A DNA stretch of 64,000 nt, from positions 744,001-808,000 of the forward strand of contig NW_020194558.1 of NCBI RefSeq assembly GCF_002865645.1, read 5' to 3'. Each line of letters opens with the position of its first letter. Positions within the stretch are counted from its first letter, which is position 1. The notes under the pieces are model-generated. The model had not been told where the DNA came from, did not search any database, and saw nothing but the letters and a program-made list of their open reading frames with translations. Of this stretch, positions 13,383 to 27,245 are shown piece after piece. A program made the position numbers and the translations under genes. Source of the DNA: Hyaloscypha bicolor E. Taxonomy: Eukaryota > Ascomycota > Leotiomycetes > Helotiales > Hyaloscyphaceae.

Positions 13383-15960
13383 TAAGGGGCTCTAATTATA
13401 TAGGTAAATTGCGGCTATAAAGCTCTTTGGCCATAGCTTTTTAGGCAAATTAGTTATTAAGTATATTATAATAGCCTTATTTATAATCTCCTGCCCTACT
13501 TACTCGGTATTACTATTTGGCTTATATATATATAAAGAAAAAAGCTCGATTTTAATGCCTTATTTCTTTACCCAGATCTAATAGGCTAATATTTCTTGGA
13601 TTAGAATAACTACCTTCTCCTAATTATACTTAATATAAGTAATTAAAAAATTATCTTACCTATATACTTACTACTCAAAATTCCTAATTATATTAAATAC
13701 TAGTAAATCTTCCTTATTTAATAAAAGATATCCAAAGATCTTTCTACTAAATTCGTCCTTAATTATTAGAATTCAGCTCGAACTATTATAGCTATTTAGG
13801 TAATTAAATAAGTCTTATAAGATTCTCTAAAATAATCGAGTAGACTTTCTCTTAGTCGGCCTATACGAGATTACTTACCTAGTATATACCTAAACGCAAA
13901 ATTCGCATATAATTCTTATTAATTCATTAATTTTCACGTTATATATATAATTAACAAGCCTTTATAAAGCTTTATAGACTAAATGCTCCGCTCTCGCATA
14001 CTATTTTTCTTCTGAATTACTTCTTGGCTTGAGATACTTCCTTAATCTCTTATATTAAGCTCTAATTAAATATTTGAATATTAGAAATATAAATATACCT
14101 CTAGTATTAGTAGGAATTTCGAACGGAATATTAGAGTAAGTAGAAAGCGGCTTATATTTAAGGAAAACTAAATTAAACTTATACTCTAATTATATTAATA
14201 CTATATTCTCTTTATAATCTCCTAGTCTGATTATAAGATTATATTTATAATATTAAGTTTTCTTTTTTACTAGGCAAGCTTTGGAAATAATATTTATATA
14301 GAACCCTTTAATAACTATAATATTATAGAGAATTAGATCTTTAATATATGGTCCCGCAGGTCTATTAATTACGTTTTTGATTATATAAGTACTATATCTA
14401 ATAATTAGAAAACTAGTTATTTTTACTTCTATATAATTATTAATTTTTGCCTTAATAAAAGTACTAGAATTAATTAAATCCTTATTATTAACCAGGTATA
14501 TAGTACTATAGTTATCTAATAAGGTACTTTAAAAGAGCAGATATCTTAAAAAATTAAGTATTATATAGATTCCTTACCTGGGCTCTGAATTATAAGTATA
14601 GAATTTATTAGAGTAATATTAAAGTTCCTTAGAAATTAGGTTCCCGATATTTTAGGCTTTTTTTTAGAACTAGTACCGGGCATTGGCTTCTTTATAACTC
14701 GTCTACTAGTAATTTTCATACTATATTTCTCTTCTAGCTAAGGTTTTAGATTTTTCTAATACTCGGTTAAGATCCTTTCCCGGATTTTTCTAATCTATTC
14801 CTTATTAGGCTTGAATTTTATTCAAGTTTTATTTAATCCGGTAATTATAATTTCTATAGTAATATAGCTAAGTAGGTCCTACTTATACTTATAGATTTTG
14901 GAATTCTTATAAAGGTACTTATAATACTTATACTTATCCGAATTAGGCTTGCTATCTAATCCTTTACTAGTTTGATTCCCGAGTATAGTAAAGATTATAG
15001 GAACTCCTAAGTACTTGGTATTCTGGTTTTCCAGAATAATCTAATTAAATACCTGGCTATACTATTTAAATATAAGAATTAGAAGCCTTAGCTCGTCTTT
15101 ACTATATAGATTACTAAGCTATTCTATTACCCAAGTTAGTGCGAGTTTCTACTAGAGAGCTATTAAGAACTTGATTATTACTAGAATACCTTCGATTTTG
15201 GCGATTTTGAGAGCTCTAGCCCTATTAAGTATCTTCTCCTAATTAGTAAACCAGTACTTTGGACTCACTCCTCCTTTACTTACTTATAGTAGAACCGAGC
15301 TATATACTCTCCGAGCAGTAGTAATTTATACTATATCTATAGAACTATATTTTATTAATAAAGCCTTAAGAACCTTGCAAATAGAGCTTTATTTACTCTC
15401 TTTAAGGCCCAAAGTAAAGTTCATAAGAATCTCTATATTAATTATTTAACAGAGCCATTACCTAATTATATAATAGTATACTAGCTTATTTATCTAGTCT
15501 AGTTTCTTAATCTTATAGTCCCGTAAAAGTACTAAATAGTAATCTCTAATATCCCCGAATATTACAGGCTATAGAGATACTAGTTTTAATTCTTTCTTAA
15601 CTATAGATCAAGTATCTTTGTCCTAATTTTCCGTATTAACTTGGTATCTGGTATAATAATCCTCTATTTCCTTTAGTATAAGCTCGTTAATTATAAAAGG
15701 AGGCCTAGAAAGAGCTACTATATTTGTTTTAATTACTTTATTATTAAATAGGTTAATCTTATTCCAGATACCCTTATTACTAGCTACTCTATAGAGAGTA
15801 TTAAATCAGTCTGCCCAGAAACTACGGTTCTTTAGGACAATAATCTTTACCGTAGCTTCTAATATAATTACGACTATACTTTAGAAACTATAGGAACTAT
15901 AGGAATAGTTTCTATTAATTAGTTAATAACGGAAATGCGAACTAAAGTATGATTTTCGAA
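13383..15960 (-). mobile_element. Ty1/Copia-type retrotransposon relic, truncated at its integrase
   Basis: Translating the minus strand gives, in Copia order, a gag-like basic region (about 14,700-15,500), an aspartic-protease-like segment reading close to I(V)DNCST near 14,540, a GAG-pre-integrase segment with the (W)HARAGHL-like motif decayed to YARAEHLV near 14,000 and a nearby C-x-x-C pair, and an integrase core beginning (K)DEFSRKIFGYLL near 13,740. Stops are nearly all TAA/TAG. The integrase stops at 13,382, where the left Gypsy copy begins, so reverse transcriptase, RNase H and the 3' LTR are absent. The right boundary is approximate because no LTR was found. Confidence 0.75.
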
Positions 15961-18900
15961 GAAATAAATTAAATAAGCTCTTAAATACTCTCTGTGGCGT
16001 GCTAATTAGGAAGCTTATTAGTACAAGGCCGGGCTTATAACTAATATATATAACGATTATAGAGTAGAAAGTTATATTAGATAGTAAAAGAGTTAATTAA
16101 ACTAGCTAGAAAAGAGCTTAAGTAAAGTATAAAGCTTTAGGAAGTGAGTATATAGATCCTGACTAAGTAGAGCAATCGCGCTAGCCCCAATTCAGTAATT
16201 CTTACTATAACAAAAAGTATTACTAATACTTTAAACTACTAACTCTTTACTAGTTTTATAGACTATCTAGATCTGGCTTATAGCTAGTAGTTATTAAGAT
16301 AAGAGTAATAAGTAAGAAGCCCTAGTAATAATATAAAATAAGCCCTTATTATTACTTTATATAAAGCCAGATAAAGGCAAGCTTTATTAAAAAAAAGAAT
16401 TCTGTTTCTAATAACCCAGGAACTATTATTAATCTCCTATATTAATTTATTAAGAGATTATACTTTAACTAGTATTATATATTTTAAAGAGAGAAAGAAT
16501 AGTCTAAAGATAATAAAAGAAATATAAAGAATAGAACTAAATTAAAAGGCAAAAAGCTACTATTTATAAAAATATATCTATTAAAGCAATTAGTAATTTA
16601 TAGAAATAAAGATTAAAGCTAACTAGCTATACTATATAGCTATAAAACCTTGCTAGATTTAGCCTTAAAGTAATTACATATATATTAAATATTAGTAATT
16701 ACTTTACTAGAACTCAGAGATCTTGGATTCTAATAATATAAGTAATAATACTATTTATTTTACCTAGTTCTTATTCTTATTATATAGGTATCTTAGCCTC
16801 AGGCCTCTAGATAATATTATATAACTTATAACTAATCTTTATTTAGTATAGTACTAAATAATAATACTAATATTAAGCTAATCTAACTTAAAATATATAT
16901 TATATTTATATTATATCCTAAAACTCTAGTATATTTATTACTTACTACTCGTATTATCTTTATATTTCTCTAACTATTTCTTTTATCTCTATTTATTAAA
17001 TCTAGTAATAATATAAATCCACTTTTTATTCTTCCTTTTTCTAGTTAATATAGCTTCGTTTTAAATAAAAGGCAATATTTAGTTAGTATTAAAAAACGGA
17101 AATAAATAAGCTATTTATATTTATTATATATTTTAATTAATACTTAATAAAAGTATAGTTATAAGATATTAAGAAAAAATAACCTTATAAAAGTACTTAC
17201 TAATAATTTCTTTAAGAATGAATTATATTTAAGATAACTATAGAACTAAAATATCTATTTCTTTTTCTAACTAGTAATATTTCTAATAAGGAGACATATT
17301 ACTCTCTTTCTATTATACTATAAAGCTAACCCAAATTAAATTCCTATAGTCTAAAGATTAAAAACAAAATTAAAAACACAAATAATTATAAGATAAAGCT
17401 CTTTTCTCTATTACTACTATTTCTTAAAAGCGGCCGCAAATATTTCCCTAAAGAGCTTATATTAAGGATATAATTAGTATAAATATAGTAGTTAATATTT
17501 ATAAGAAGGATATTAATCTATTTAAATACTAGAATAGAAAAGAATCCTGGCTCAAGAAATACTTTAAACCGGAAAGTAATATAAATTATTTATTTATAAG
17601 AAAGAAATCTTTTTATAGTAAGTAATTAAAAGCTAGCTCTATTACCCCTAGCTCTATATCTAATAATAAAAGACTAAAAGAAGCCAAGAATACCCTTTAT
17701 ATATATTTAAGTTATAAGACTATACTTACTATAAAAAAGAGCTTTATAAATAAATCTAATAAAGGTATTTAAAAAGCAAATAGTAATTTTTATTAAACCT
17801 TACTTTTTTTAGAGCAAGTATATCCTCGAAATTTATTATTTCATAATAATCTATTTAATATAACTTATAAGAAGATTTATAATAGAAATAAGGCTATAGT
17901 TATTTAAGATATATTACTATTAATTATTTCTTTTATTTAAACTCTAGTAATATATAATATTACTTATTTCAATTATTTAATTAAAAGCATTAATAAAAAT
18001 TAGAATAGTACTAGGCCTTTCTATAGTTCTTATTTATAACCTAATTATTGTTTGGAGTTTAGATAATCTATATTTATAGATAATTAACTCGAAAAGCTTA
18101 AGCCTTTTATTAGTAAGGTTTCAGATAATTTTATTTCTTTATTTATAATTACCTAGTAAATATACTTCCCGTTTTTAATTTATAAAATAAAATACAGTAA
18201 CCTAGTACTTAATATTATAGATAAGCAAAATACTTATAGTATAACTCTTGCTATAAGAGATATTATAGAACTCTTTTAAATAGTAAAATATAAAAAGAAA
18301 CTCTATTTATAAATCCTTGCTTTCTTAGTCTCATATAACTACTAGATAATAAGAATCTATAGTTATTATTCTTTAATTAATAGAAATAAGACTAAATTCT
18401 ATTATTACCCGATTTATAATATTAGCTTTATACTTAGTAAAGAGAAATAGATTATATATATATTTATTATAAATATTTATAATATTTGAATACCTATTTA
18501 CCTTAAGAGAATCCGTTTAGCTATTAATATATTATTATCCAATTTGAAATAATCTGAGCTAGGGAAATCAGGACTTTTATAAGGGTTAGAAAGCCATAGT
18601 CTTACTAATTAGTCAAGTAATAATACTATATTTATACTAGAAAAAGCGGGATTAAGTTATATTAATTTGCTAGATATTACCCCAGATACTTTATTATCTC
18701 AGGGAGCTTTTAAAAAGCCTAGGAAAAAAGGTCGGAATACGGAATTATATTAGTAAATAGCCTAGTTACAAGTCAATTTAATATAAGGAATTTTGAGAAA
18801 GCTATATAATATATTAAAATTATATAAAGCGAGTTATTTATTAAGATTAACCTTACTATTCTATTATAGTTCTCTTCTAATATCTTCTAATTCTTTACTA

Positions 18901-19211
18901 TTCTTACTTTAAAGGCTATTACTCTTATTAGTCTTTATTTTAAATATTTAAGTTCTATTATAAATCCATTTCTCTAATTCTATTATTATAGCTAGTTCAG
19001 ATAAGCTAAGAAGCTATTATCTTATATTACTACTTTTAATATAGCCTAATTTACTAATTAATAAGTAATAGCTAAGTACTTTAGTTATTTTTCGAGATAT
19101 CTTCCCGTTTAAATATAATTATATTTAGTAAAGAAATAAACTAATTACTAGTATAATTATTTATTTTAATCTATTCTCTTATAGACCAAATAGCTAACTC
19201 AGAAAGATTAG
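15961..19211. other. AT-rich RIP-degraded DNA without recognisable gene
   Basis: No intact reading frame and no family I can name. A patch at about 18,540-18,780 is less AT-rich and reads as a short protein-like stretch on the plus strand, probably another repeat relic. The region ends at the 4- to 5-bp target duplication of the right Gypsy copy (ATTAG at 19,207-19,211). Confidence 0.55.
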
Positions 19212-19514
19212 TATAGGAAGGAAACTATAATAAGACAAAAACCCATATAAAGTATACTAGAATACAAAACGTGACTTAATAGCAAAATAATAAATTAAAA
19301 GCATAAATAATAAAGTATAAATAGTATATAGTATATAAAAGCTTAATTAATTATATATTTATAAAGAATTATTTTCTAAGTTTATAGAAAAACTAGCTTT
19401 CTTATATAATTTCCGCAAGTTATATATAAAAGGCCATAGTCTTTACTATATAACCTAAACCTTAAAACCGCCAAAATAATATGATTTTTAATAAATATAG
19501 CCTATTATATTATA
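19212..19514 (-). repeat. 303-bp LTR (3' LTR of the complete Gypsy copy)
   Basis: It is preceded by ATTAG and starts TATAGGAAGG, from TG before RIP. It aligns end to end with the LTRs at 3,729 and 31,969. It is more RIP-mutated than the right LTR at its inner end, where TATTATATTATA replaces the less changed GCCGTACCACA. Confidence 0.9.
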
Positions 19515-21099
19515 TCCGATTCCCTATTTATTTATACTTATTTCCTAAGTACTAAAAATAATAGAAAAATCCTATTTAGAGCCCGAAATAATAAAATATT
19601 TAGGATTCTCCTCTATTAGTTAATCTAATTTCTCCTCTATATACCTAAAATAAGACTTATTATCTTTAAATAGTCTTATTTCATATTTCCGAACTTGCTT
19701 AAAGATAATCCGAACTCGCTTAGCTATATTCTCATACTAAATCCGATATAGTTCTTTATATTAATTAGTATCTGCCTTTACTACTAGATATTAAGGAGGC
19801 TTATTATAGCGAATTATATTATAAATTATACTAATATACTCTAAGTAAATAGCTTCTTTAAATTTCATATTATTTATAGTATTCTTAAATTAATCTTTAA
19901 TAGGAGGAGAAAGCTCTAGATAAGAGGCTTTAATAACCTTATAGAAGACTTTATTTTCATATATTTTATTCTTAATAATAACTAGACTTATTAGAACTAT
20001 AGTAAAAGGCCTATTAAGTAGTAAATTATTATTAAGCTATTCTTTAACTTATATATTATTCGAGAATTAATACTTTCCTATAATTCCAGACTTATAAATT
20101 ACCTAGCTAAAGGTATTTATTTATCTAGTTAAATAGACTATATTTAAAGTCTTTTTTCCTATTATCTTTAGTAAATACTTACCTATTTCCTTAGCTATTT
20201 CCGGCTCAAATTTATTAGAAATAGAGAAATAATTAATGTCTTTAAAGAACTTCTTATTAAAGATAATAGCCTTCTTACGGTTTATAAGAAAATAATAAAT
20301 AATATTTTAATACTTTTTACTAAGGTAGAATTTACTATTTAAAGCTTTAGTAATAGCCAGATTTTTAGTATTATCTTTATACTAATTATAATTAATATTT
20401 CTAGAAATAAAGTATTAAGCTAGCTAAGAATAAGTAATTAGATAAATAGAATATTTATTTAATATCTTATAAAATCCGAGCTATATTAATAAATCTGCTA
20501 TTAAAAGTTAAGAGGCTAAGATAAAGTAACTATTACTAAAATCTCTATATATTAATATATTATCTTTTCGGAAATAGAACTATAGTATCTTTATTTCTTT
20601 TATTAAAAGCTCTCGAATACTAAGCTTCTTAATTTACTTTAGATAATTCTTCTTATAAATATAGCTATTAGTATCTAGATTAGTAGTATTAGATTCAGGA
20701 ATAGGGACTATAATATTAAATTAGAGCTATAAATTAGAGTAGAATTAATTAGAAATATAGTACTTGTATTTATATTTCTTAATTTCCTAGTTCTTAAAAA
20801 AGAAATCCCGTATTTTTTTATTTACTTAAATAACGGAAATATGCTTTATACCTTTAGTAACTTTATAGATCTTAGTAACTAGCTTTAGAGTATTTTTAAT
20901 ATCTTATATATTAATAGAGAGAGTATTAATAAGTTACTAAATATATATTATATAAGGAGCTTTAAGAAATCTATTATTAATCTTATAGTATTCTTATTTA
21001 TAGATAGGTCCTAAAATACTACTATATACTTCCTTAAAAGTATACTTATTTTACTAAATAAGTATTAATTTCTATTTAGCTAGTATCTTATAGATATAC

Positions 21100-21620
21100 T
21101 AAATGCCTTTATTAAGTTCTCTAGACTTAATATCCTTAGTTTTCTGTTTCTTAGTTTTGAGTATAATTATAGGAGTCTTCCTAGATAATATCTTTCTCTT
21201 TAAAATAAAGAATTTCTTCTTGCTTTCTTTTATTTTACTAACCTTATACTTAGTTTAGTATTTAGATCCCTATTATTTATTAGGAATCTTAGGCTTAGCT
21301 TACTTTCTATTCTTACTAGGTTCTTCTTATCTAATTATACTAGTTCCGCTAGCTTTACTAATAGTTTTCTTATTAGGCTTTATTAAATTAGCTCTATTTT
21401 TCTTAGCTAGATTTAGTTAAATTAAAGCTGAAATTATAATAGGAGCCTATTTTTTAGGCTTATTTCAGAAAGCAGGAAAAGGCTTATTATTATAAACTTC
21501 TTTAATTAGGATTTTGGAAATATTAAAGATATATTATTTAGCCTTAATATTATTAGCTAATAATAGCCTAAACTCTAATTCTTTAGGTTCCAAAATAGCT
21601 TTAGTATACTTAAATACCTT
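21100..21620 (-). pseudogene. Lysine-rich extra coding relic downstream of pol (complete Gypsy copy)
   Basis: This corresponds to 5,600-6,130 of the left copy. It is a minus-strand protein-like, lysine-rich stretch between the integrase and the 3' LTR. Its presence at the same place in both copies shows that it belonged to the element before the copies diverged. The function is unknown and the limits are approximate. Confidence 0.4.
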
Positions 21621-24600
21621 AGTAATATTTAATTTAATAAATATACTAGTATTTTAATACTTCTTATTTTTAATATATTTTAAAATAGCTTTATTAATTA
21701 ACTAAATAGCTTTATATACTAAAGCTTTTATTTTAAAAAAAGAATATAACTTCTTATAAACGTTTTTACTTAGGTTATTATAGATATTATTAATATATTA
21801 GCTAAAAGCTTTATTATATAATATAATTCTATTCTAATTCTTAGTATTAAGACTATTTATTATAGTCTTAATCTTATTAAGCTTCTCTTATCTACTTTTA
21901 GAAATACTTTTAATAATATTCTCGAATTTCCTATTATTAGCTTAGTAGTTCTTTAGCTTCTCTTTAGTTAATTCTAGTCTAGTTCTGTTTCTAATAAAGG
22001 TTTTTTACTTTAAGAGCTTATTATATATATTACTTAGCTTATCTAGGACATTTATATTAAATTTAGTAATTATAGCTATCTTTTCTAGTATTAGTAAGCC
22101 TTCTATAATTACCTAAGCTTCTTTAATATTCTAAACTTTAATATTATTAATTTATGGGCTTTTAATAATACTATGGCTTATAAGAACTAGCTATTATACT
22201 TTATTAGCTTAAGAAATCTATACTTTAGCTATTTTATTATTCTTAATAAGTTATAAAGATATTATTAATATAATAGTTATAGGTTATAGAATTAAAGGTT
22301 CTTAAAATTATAAGAATTTCTTTTAAATATATTCTAAAATAAAAAATAAATTAAAATAGTTTTGGATTATATAAAGATATTATATATATTTGAGTTTTTC
22401 TTTCTTTCTAATAAGAAAATAATACTAAAATAGTAATATATATAATAGGGAAAATAAATATAATAATTAGATATATTTAAGGTAATATAATTATAAATTA
22501 GAAATAATTATAAAAGATAAAATATAGAGTTAGGCTTCTATTATAAAAAAGAATATAAATATATATACCTAAGGAAATATAATTAAGGAAATAATTAAGG
22601 CAGATTAAACTAAATAGTAATAATAGGGAAATAAGAAAGTAATATAATAGAAATATAAATATAGTAATAGTATCTAAAATATTAGAATATAGAAGAAAAT
22701 AATAAAAATTTCATAATATAAATATATTCTAATTTCTTATTTATTTGAAAATATTTCTATTAACTCAAAAAAATAGTATAAAAGAAGAGAAATAATATAG
22801 GAAATATATAAAAGATAAAATATATAAGTATATTAAAAATATTAGGAAAATATAAAAATAAATATTAATAGAAAAAAAGTTAGAATAATAAAATTAAGAA
22901 ATAACTTAGAATAAGATATTACTTCTTCTAAAACTAATTTATATCTCTTTCAAAAGCTAATTATATTTATTTAGTATTTATTAAAGTTATCTTTATATAG
23001 TATAAAACTATTTAATTAGTTAGGACTTTAAAGTAATATTTATATTTATAAAAGTAATACTAAAGATATTAAAGTATATAAAAAAAAATATATAAGATAA
23101 TATAAATAGGGTTTATAGTATTATTATTAAGTTTAAAATAATTAATATTAAAGTTAATATAATATATAAAAAGATTAGATATTTCAAATTAGTATTAAGA
23201 ATATAGGAATTATTTAGATAATATTTAATAATAAGAAATAGATTAATAGTAAGAATTAGTAAATTATACTAGCTTTTTAAAGAAGTAAATAGTTCCTAGT
23301 AATAAAATAGTATTATAATTAGGGAATAGGTTCTATATAAAAGAAGTTCTTTTTATATAGAAATAAGAATATATAATATACTAATTAAGCCTTAGTATGG
23401 GTTTTGAGAGTAGCTATAATTATATTAAAAAAGAAGTGGGTTTTCTAATATATAATAGGCTTTAAATAGGCAGATCTAATTTATTTAATATTTAAGAGAT
23501 TTCTAGAATTATATATTAATAAGTATTTTCGGAAATAACTATTAGGTTTAATAAGGTTTCTCTTTCCTTTTATAGGGCTTTTAGTTTAGCTATTTTGTTT
23601 ATATATAATTCCTAATTAGGAAGTTTATTTAGATATTATAAGGAAACTTATAATAGTAGTTTAAGTTAAAGTCGAGATCTATAAATATTATAATTAAGCC
23701 TTAGACTAGTATAAGCTATAAGAATAGCTAGTTAAAAAGATAAATAAAGTTTCTAAAAGGTTTCTATTTTAGTAAAATATATATAAAAGGCTCTTTTTTT
23801 TCTTTTTTTCTTTTTCTAATTCTAAATATAATTATTATCTATTATTATAATTCGGAATTAAGAATTCTTAAAGTAATTTCTTAATTTCCTATTTAATTTT
23901 ATATTAAAAGAAATATTTTATATTTAATTTCCAAGATCTAGTAATAGAATTTCATATATTAAGAATACTATTTAATAATAGTAATTAGATAATAATAAGA
24001 AATAAGTAATAATAAAATTTGTTTGACTTTTAGAATAATAGTCTAATAATAATATTCTCTAAAGATTATAAATAATAGTTAGAAGGAAAATTTAAAAGAT
24101 ATATAAAGAATTAAAAATAATAAGTTTTATTTCAGGTTAAGAAAAGCCCTTATTATTAGATACTTTCTTTTAATTCTCTATAAAAGAAATATATTTTATT
24201 CTTTCTAATTTTAGTAATTCTAGAATATATATAATAATACTAGTAGCTTTCTTAATTTTCTAAGTACTATTTTACTTATAATATTTTATAATTTTTTTTT
24301 TTCTAGTTCTATATTTATTTTAAAATATTTATTTATAAATATATACTTATTATTAATTTTATTTTTAGGAAAGTACTAGAATCTATTTCTTTTAATAAAT
24401 TACTTAAGTTAATTCTTAATATATATTCTTTAAAATATAATACTATTAAGCTTTTCTAGTATATAGTATTTTTTTAGTTAATTTATATATCTTACTTTAT
24501 ATAGGCTAAGCTAATAATATAATAGCTTTATATTTCTTAACTTGTCTTAATTTATTAATTTAATATTATATATAAGAACTAGATTTTTTTAGAAATAGGC

Positions 24601-25289
24601 TTTAAATAAATCTAATAAATAGTATTAAATTACTTTTTTCTTTTTTAGTATTATTTATTCTTCTTTATTCTGGCTTCTTTAATATCTTTATTTCTTATTT
24701 ATATTTATTTTATATATATTTCTAGAAGTATTTTCTAGATTAGAAAGTATATTTCTATAAGTAATATAATTTCCCTATTATAGATTATATAAAAAGAAAT
24801 AAACCCAGTTAGTTTATATATAGTAACTTAATTAGTAAATAGAATATATAGTAGTAAATTAATCTAAGGCTTCTTTCTATTTATTATAAATATAATAAGT
24901 ACTTAAATAATTAATTAATATTCTCTTTTAATTATATTATTTTCTTTAAAATTATTAGCCAAAATAATAATTCTATTAATTCCTAGCTTATTAAGTTCCT
25001 GAATTACTATTCTTTTAAATTCTGATTTACTATTTACCTTAAATTATCTAAATAAATTATACTTATAAATAATTTCTTTCTAAATAAACTTAGTAATTTT
25101 CTTATTAGTTAGGTTCTTTAAAGGTCTAGCTTTAACCTATCCTAAGAAGTTATTTCTAGTAATAACTAATAAGTTATATTCTTTATAGTCTAATAATTTA
25201 ATTATATTAATCCTAAGGTAATAAAAAAGAAATATAGCTTTTATTAAATATAGAACTTTTTCTTATTCTTTTTTACTCTTATATTAATA

Positions 25290-27245
25290 GACTTTATAAG
25301 TATTAATATACTTCTATATATAATTATAGTAACCTTTCTAGTAATAATAACTAGCTACTAAATAAAAAATACTTTCTCTTTTAATATATCTAATCTTATT
25401 ATATAGCTTTTTAATAATAATTTCTCTTTATTCTTAATTATTAATAATAAGCTAAGGCAAGTATACTTTAAATACTACTTTCTATAATAATTAATCTCTT
25501 ATACTATAATTTAAAGCTTCTTTATTTAATTTTCGAAACTCGGTTCTAAATATTTCTTCTAGTCTAGAAAATATTATAAGATATTATATAATACTTTAGT
25601 ATTATTCGAAATAGCTATTATTTAAGAAATCTAGTAAAATAATTAGGTTATTAAGTAAAATATAGAAGTTGTATTATTATTTACTATTTTACTAGAGATT
25701 ATATATAAAAGGCTATAGCCTTTATTATATAACTTCCGGATTTTATTATTTTTTAATATTACTAATTTACTTCTAGATATAGTAAGGCTTTAATTATTAA
25801 TCTCTAGTAATTAAATATTATTATTCAAATATCTAATAAAGGACTTAGAAGTCGGATTTCTCAAAATAATATTATATAATTAAATTAGAACTACTTCCTT
25901 TAACTAAATCTTTTATCTAATAAGTATTATTCTAATAATGCTAAGCTCTATTACTAATTATTTATTAATATTCTTATTATCTTTAGTATTACCTTTTTGC
26001 TATAAATATCTCAATAATTCATTAGTAATAGTATACTTAGTTTCTTTAATATACTTGATTTTAAAATCAAATAATTGAATTTATACTAGCTAGTAAATAA
26101 CTAAAACTCTAGGAAAATCTATAGCTACTTTACTTAGCTATATGACAAGCGTATTAGTATCTAGTTTAAGGATAAAATAAATTTCATATAGCCAGAATTA
26201 TACTTTCTATAAATATTTTACTAGCTCTTAATATTCTTTTTTAATAGTATTATATTTTTATTTAGTATTATTTCAAATTTCAGACTTATATTATATAACT
26301 TTCTTTTTTCCTTTATTATTATATTAACTAAGAGTTTTGCCTTATTTATTTAGGCTAGTATTTATAGCTAATATAATTATTCCCTAATCTTCTAATAAAT
26401 TATAGTATAACTTATAAAGTATTAGAGTAATAATAAGCTTTTCTTAAAGAATTCATATAGCTAGTACTTATTTATTACCCTAGTCCCATATTATACTTTT
26501 CCTTATTAAGTAGTAAATGGATTTAGTAATAATTATAAAGCCTTTAATCTAAATATAATAATAAATAATAATTCTAATAAATACCTTATCTTTAGTTATA
26601 TTATTATAATATTTCTATTTTAAGATCTTAGTAATTCCTGAGCTTAAAAAGCTTCTTCTAAATATTCTATAAATAAAGCTAATAATAATTATACTATTAT
26701 AATAGAACTATAATTTTTCTCTAATACTAGCTCTAGCTTATTTAACTTTATTTAAGGTTATATCCAGGTTTTAAAAATATTTAAATATAAAATACCAAAT
26801 TCCAGATAAAATAAGCTACTTATTATAATTTATATAAGGTTCTTTAACTCTAATATTATTAATAAATAATATAGTAATTTTAGAAAATAAGTTTTCTAGA
26901 ATAATTATAATAACTTATATAAACTATATAATAGAATTAGTAGCTTCCTGAGATAATATAGTTATTCTTAATAGTTCTAGAAATATTATAAATATAATTA
27001 AATCTCTATTATAAATATCTAGTATAAATTAATTATATTCGGAAAAGAAATTAATTAAAGAAATATAAGTATATCTAGTAAATTTCTTTAAGATCTTATT
27101 AGTAAATAGGAATAAGTTAGTATTTTATAGAATTACTAAATTCATTTTTATAATAGTATTAATTAGTTTATAAGTTCTAGTAACTTTTTTTGTAATTAAG
27201 AACTATGAATTTTAATAAGGTCTATTATATTTCTTAAAAACTTTA
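25290..27245 (-). pseudogene. Gypsy pol relic (RT, RNase H, integrase zinc-binding part), complete copy
   Basis: The reverse transcriptase is at about 26,840-27,245. The minus strand reads through an INFFSEYN-like block, then SQEATNS, then a catalytic region decayed to LFINNI where Ty3/Gypsy enzymes have (Y/F)xDDI. RNase H is at about 26,040-26,400 with the LFDFKIKYIK-like end of the domain. The integrase zinc-binding segment is at about 25,290-25,530. The order RT, RNase H, integrase identifies Ty3/Gypsy rather than Ty1/Copia. Stops and lost catalytic aspartates make it non-functional. Confidence 0.75.
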
